Part shown: positions 61,559 through 64,000 of the stretch, piece by piece
How positions within the stretch are numbered: the stretch's first letter is position 1
How the letters are laid out: the number at the start of each line of letters is the position of its first letter
Assembly (NCBI RefSeq): GCF_900096915.1
Contig: NZ_FMYK01000006.1
Span: 1-64,000 of the forward strand
Length of the DNA stretch: 64,000 bases
Direction: 5' to 3'
Origin: Acinetobacter marinus
GTDB lineage: Bacteria > Pseudomonadota > Gammaproteobacteria > Pseudomonadales > Moraxellaceae
Notes under the pieces: generated by a model
What the model was told of the DNA's origin: nothing
The model's input: only the letters and a program-made list of their open reading frames with translations
Database searches by the model: none
Made by a program: the position numbers and the translations under genes

Positions 61559-63325
61559 TCATCCGCTGTGCTTTAATGCAAATTTTAAACGACCGCTCGC
61601 TACTTTTTTCTCATCTTGATCGATCATTTGAAAGGAAACCTTATCTTGCACACGTGTCAGTTGTAAGGTAATCACATCATAAGGACGGATAATATCTTGA
61701 AATTTAAGCTGTTCAAAGCCCGTGCAAAAGTCGAAATCTGTCCAGTGCCGTTCGATATATTCCACCAAAAAGGCAATCTGCCCCACCCCTGGATAAATCG
61801 GCAAATCAGAAAAATGCCCTTGGAAACAAATCAACTCTGGCGAAAACTGGAGCTGATACTGCACACGATGCGGATATCGGCTCTGGGCTGAGTCATCATG
61901 CGCATGCTGATCGACCTGAACAGGCTGTAATTCCAGCGGGAAATGCTGTGTTTCAAATAAGGTGTGTAATTGTTGCATATTGATTTTCGACTGGGTATTG
62001 CGTGGCATCTGACTGACAAAACGCCACTGCCGAGGCAAAGCGATCGACTCTAAAGTATCGGAAAGTTTGGCTTTGAGCTGTTGCACAACGTGTAATTTTC
62101 CCTGCTTTCGTAGCATCTGCATGCCCGCTTGATCGAGCGCCACCACCGTAGCCAATCGTGTGCGATTACCCTGCTGGATCAGAAAGGCTTTACTCATCTC
62201 GACCGAAGCCAAGCCATCAATCGCCTGCTCGACCGCAGTCAGACTAATGCGTTTTTCTTCCAGCTTGACGATGCGATCTGCTCGTCCAAGCAAACGAAAA
62301 CCTTCGGGCAAAACTTCCGCCAAATCACCTGTTGCCAGCCAATCCTGTTGATAGGCATGCGCCGTTTTGATCCAAAGCTGTTGTGACTCGTCGATGCGTA
62401 TTTCCACATCTGCCATCGCCTGCCACGGTGCATGGTCTTGATCACGGGTCGCCATTCCTCCTGTTTCAGTACTGCCAAGCACTTCGGTAATGGTCTGCGG
62501 ATAATGCTGACGAATCTCTGCGTCTAACAATCCGCCCGAAGAAAAAATCCGTGTCGCATGGGCAAAGCGAAACTCACCGATACAACGCTTTAACAAGGCA
62601 GGACTGGCAACCAAATACTGCGTATAACGCTGAGCCGTTATATCAAAAATTGAATCTTGAGTAGTATCTAACGCAACCTCTTGATCGGCGATAAACTGTT
62701 GAATATCCTCTAAATATTCAGGATAGACCACCTGTTCTCGATAAAAGGCTTGTCCAGTGATCAACGGTAAAAGCAATTGAAATAACAACCCATAAATATG
62801 CTGATGACTGACACTGGCAAGCATACAAAACGGCTGTTGCCATTTCAGTTGTACAGCAGAAGTGTGCACTTCAGCCAATAACTGCGCCAATGAACGTGGA
62901 ATGTGCTTGGCTTCACCCGTCGAACCTGAGGTATAAAAAATCAAATTGGTGGACTCTAAGTGCGCTTCCAAATCTTGCGCCAAGCGTTCATCGTTAAATG
63001 CAGTTGTATCCGTTTGCACAACTTTATTCGACCAATCTTGCTCAATAAAAACAATGCCTTGATCCTGAAACTGACGCTCTAAATCCTTGACCCGATGTGG
63101 TGGTAAATACACGGTTTTTTCGGCAAGTGTACTGGCAAATATCCACGCCAAAAACTCGGCACTGTCCTCAAGCCACAAGGCATAATCCGTTTGATCCTGC
63201 GCCAGCAAAAAGGCTTGACGCTGACAGACCATGTGCCAAAACTCAGCATGACTAATACGACTGTTTTTTGAAAATGCCAAAACCTGCGGATGATGGAAAT
63301 ATTGGCGCAAATTTGCAACGATCAT
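61559..63325 (-). CDS. Acyl-activating enzyme fused to a FabA/FabZ-type dehydratase (ApeH-ApeI-like)
   Basis: A 588-residue protein in two parts. Residues 1-455 are an ANL-superfamily ligase: phosphate loop FYTSGSTGEAK (130-140), GSTETGG (284-290), TGDL (332-335) and the C-terminal lysine K447 in TQSKIN, so it can adenylate an aryl or acyl acid for transfer to a carrier. Residues about 485-588 are a hot-dog dehydratase: FQGHFSDLPIYPGVGQ with His504 as catalytic residue. In known APE clusters these are two genes, ApeH and ApeI. The fusion is complete with no stop or frameshift. It overlaps the ApeG-like gene by four bases (ATGA). Confidence 0.85.
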   Translation of the reverse strand: MIVANLRQYFHHPQVLAFSKNSRISHAEFWHMVCQRQAFLLAQDQTDYALWLEDSAEFLAWIFASTLAEKTVYLPPHRVKDLERQFQDQGIVFIEQDWSNKVVQTDTTAFNDERLAQDLEAHLESTNLIFYTSGSTGEAKHIPRSLAQLLAEVHTSAVQLKWQQPFCMLASVSHQHIYGLLFQLLLPLITGQAFYREQVVYPEYLEDIQQFIADQEVALDTTQDSIFDITAQRYTQYLVASPALLKRCIGEFRFAHATRIFSSGGLLDAEIRQHYPQTITEVLGSTETGGMATRDQDHAPWQAMADVEIRIDESQQLWIKTAHAYQQDWLATGDLAEVLPEGFRLLGRADRIVKLEEKRISLTAVEQAIDGLASVEMSKAFLIQQGNRTRLATVVALDQAGMQMLRKQGKLHVVQQLKAKLSDTLESIALPRQWRFVSQMPRNTQSKINMQQLHTLFETQHFPLELQPVQVDQHAHDDSAQSRYPHRVQYQLQFSPELICFQGHFSDLPIYPGVGQIAFLVEYIERHWTDFDFCTGFEQLKFQDIIRPYDVITLQLTRVQDKVSFQMIDQDEKKVASGRLKFALKHSG

Positions 63326-63972
63326 GAATTATCCTGATTGGCTGGATGCTGGCTTTTTTTCTGCCGACTTTCTGATTGATCTGGCGCTGTGCGATGCGCA
63401 TCATGATCATATTTAGATGCATGTTCAGATGCTTGCTTTTTTTGCTGTCTGCGCCTGAGTAGATACTCACCGAGCAACAACACACCCATTAACAGATAAG
63501 AAATAAAGCCATTATAAATCGCCCAAATCGATGTCGCTAAGAAAACCGTTAACAGTGCCACCAAGGCATTTATAATTAAAAAACCACACCACACTTTGGT
63601 GACCTGTCTAGTCCAGTGTACACCAGATTCAGGTAAATGAGGCTGATGCAAGCGAGCAAAACGCTCAATCATACTGGGCGGACGAAACAAGGTATAAGCA
63701 AAGACCGAGGCACTGCCTAAACTCATCAACACAGGATAAAATTTCAGCCAAAACTCGTCTTGTAATAACAGGCTCAAGCCACCGCAGAGCACCGCAAAAC
63801 TGGTGAGTGGTAAAAATAATCGATCTTGACGCAGTAATAAACGTACACCTGCGACCACGATCAACATCGCACTCATCAAAAATAACTGATCGTGGCGAAT
63901 CGCCCACATCACCGCAAAGGGATAGCAGAGCATCAATAAGGTGAGTAAAACCGCAATCAGCTTTTTAGGCAT
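63322..63972 (-). CDS. ApeG-like polytopic membrane protein (COG4648)
   Basis: A 216-residue inner-membrane protein with about five hydrophobic segments (MLCYPFAVMWAIR, LFLMSAMLIVVAGVRLLL and others), RPPSMIERFARLHQPHLPESGVHWTR as a conserved cytoplasmic loop, and a charged C-terminal tail. It matches the COG4648 membrane proteins of aryl polyene clusters, of unknown biochemical role. It is the first gene of the cluster inside the window; the carrier-protein genes expected upstream would lie just past the right edge. Confidence 0.75.
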   Translation of the reverse strand: MPKKLIAVLLTLLMLCYPFAVMWAIRHDQLFLMSAMLIVVAGVRLLLRQDRLFLPLTSFAVLCGGLSLLLQDEFWLKFYPVLMSLGSASVFAYTLFRPPSMIERFARLHQPHLPESGVHWTRQVTKVWCGFLIINALVALLTVFLATSIWAIYNGFISYLLMGVLLLGEYLLRRRQQKKQASEHASKYDHDAHRTAPDQSESRQKKSQHPANQDNS

Positions 63973-64000
63973 TTATTATCAATATATAAATATAACCTTT

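Noticed and set aside
1..64000. CRISPR array, prophage, or tRNA genes
   Set aside because: No regularly spaced repeats with spacers, no phage structural genes and no cloverleaf with CCA-type end were recognised. Only short tandem repeats were seen.

Overview
The window looks like a chromosomal segment of a gammaproteobacterium of the Moraxellaceae, most likely Acinetobacter. The evidence is the moderately AT-rich base composition, the suc operon order sucA-sucB-lpd-sucC-sucD, a monomeric isocitrate dehydrogenase, a GTP-type phosphoenolpyruvate carboxykinase, a recA gene with a long upstream region, and protein sequences that read like Acinetobacter orthologues. No rRNA, tRNA, CRISPR array, prophage or intact insertion sequence was seen. 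The species cannot be fixed from this sequence alone.

Layout, left to right. Positions 1-250 hold the tail of a probable IS transposase and the infC terminator. Then, on the minus strand, come infC and thrS, an IutA-like TonB-dependent receptor with a Fur-like box, and the suc operon (sucA-sucB-lpd-sucC-sucD). From 14 to 30 kb is a mixed region: a membrane-anchored phosphoesterase, a ClsC-like phospholipase D lipoprotein facing a PlsC-like acyltransferase, hflX, a CidA/LrgB pair, two tandem DUF2147 proteins, a coiled-coil envelope protein, proS, a TauE-type transporter, a rhomboid protease, a DEDD exonuclease, gloB and rpsT. From 30 to 48 kb are icd, an AT-rich gene of unknown function, cysQ, a YrfG-like HAD phosphatase with hslR, recA, a secreted Bcp-like peroxiredoxin, an M15-type lipoprotein, groES-groEL behind a near-consensus sigma-32 promoter, a lipid kinase coupled to a phosphoesterase, pckG, and a second (FhuE-like) TonB receptor with a Fur-like box.

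From 48.1 kb to the right edge a minus-strand cluster matches an aryl polyene (APE) pigment cluster. In transcription order it runs: ApeG-like membrane protein, acyl-activating enzyme fused to a dehydratase, family 2 glycosyltransferase, LpxL-like acyltransferase, MIO-type aromatic ammonia lyase, thioesterase, LolA-like carrier, MMPL exporter, flavin halogenase-like oxidoreductase, DUF3261 lipoprotein, ketosynthase, dehydratase, ketoreductase, ketosynthase, and a small secreted protein. The first genes of such clusters (acyl carrier proteins, chain-length factor, methyltransferase) are not here and should lie beyond position 64000. The likely logic is that the lyase makes an arylacrylate, the ligase loads it on a carrier protein, the ketosynthases, ketoreductase and dehydratases extend it to a polyene, and the LolA-like carrier, lipoprotein, MMPL exporter, glycosyltransferase and acyltransferase finish it and place it in the outer membrane.

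The least expected observations are a set of short tandem repeats of 15 bp (18 bp in one case), several of them in the APE operon and in frame inside genes; a 12-bp perfect inverted repeat just upstream of lpd; two strongly predicted leader or promoter structures (groES, recA); and the halogenase-type motifs and the ligase-dehydratase fusion in the pigment cluster.
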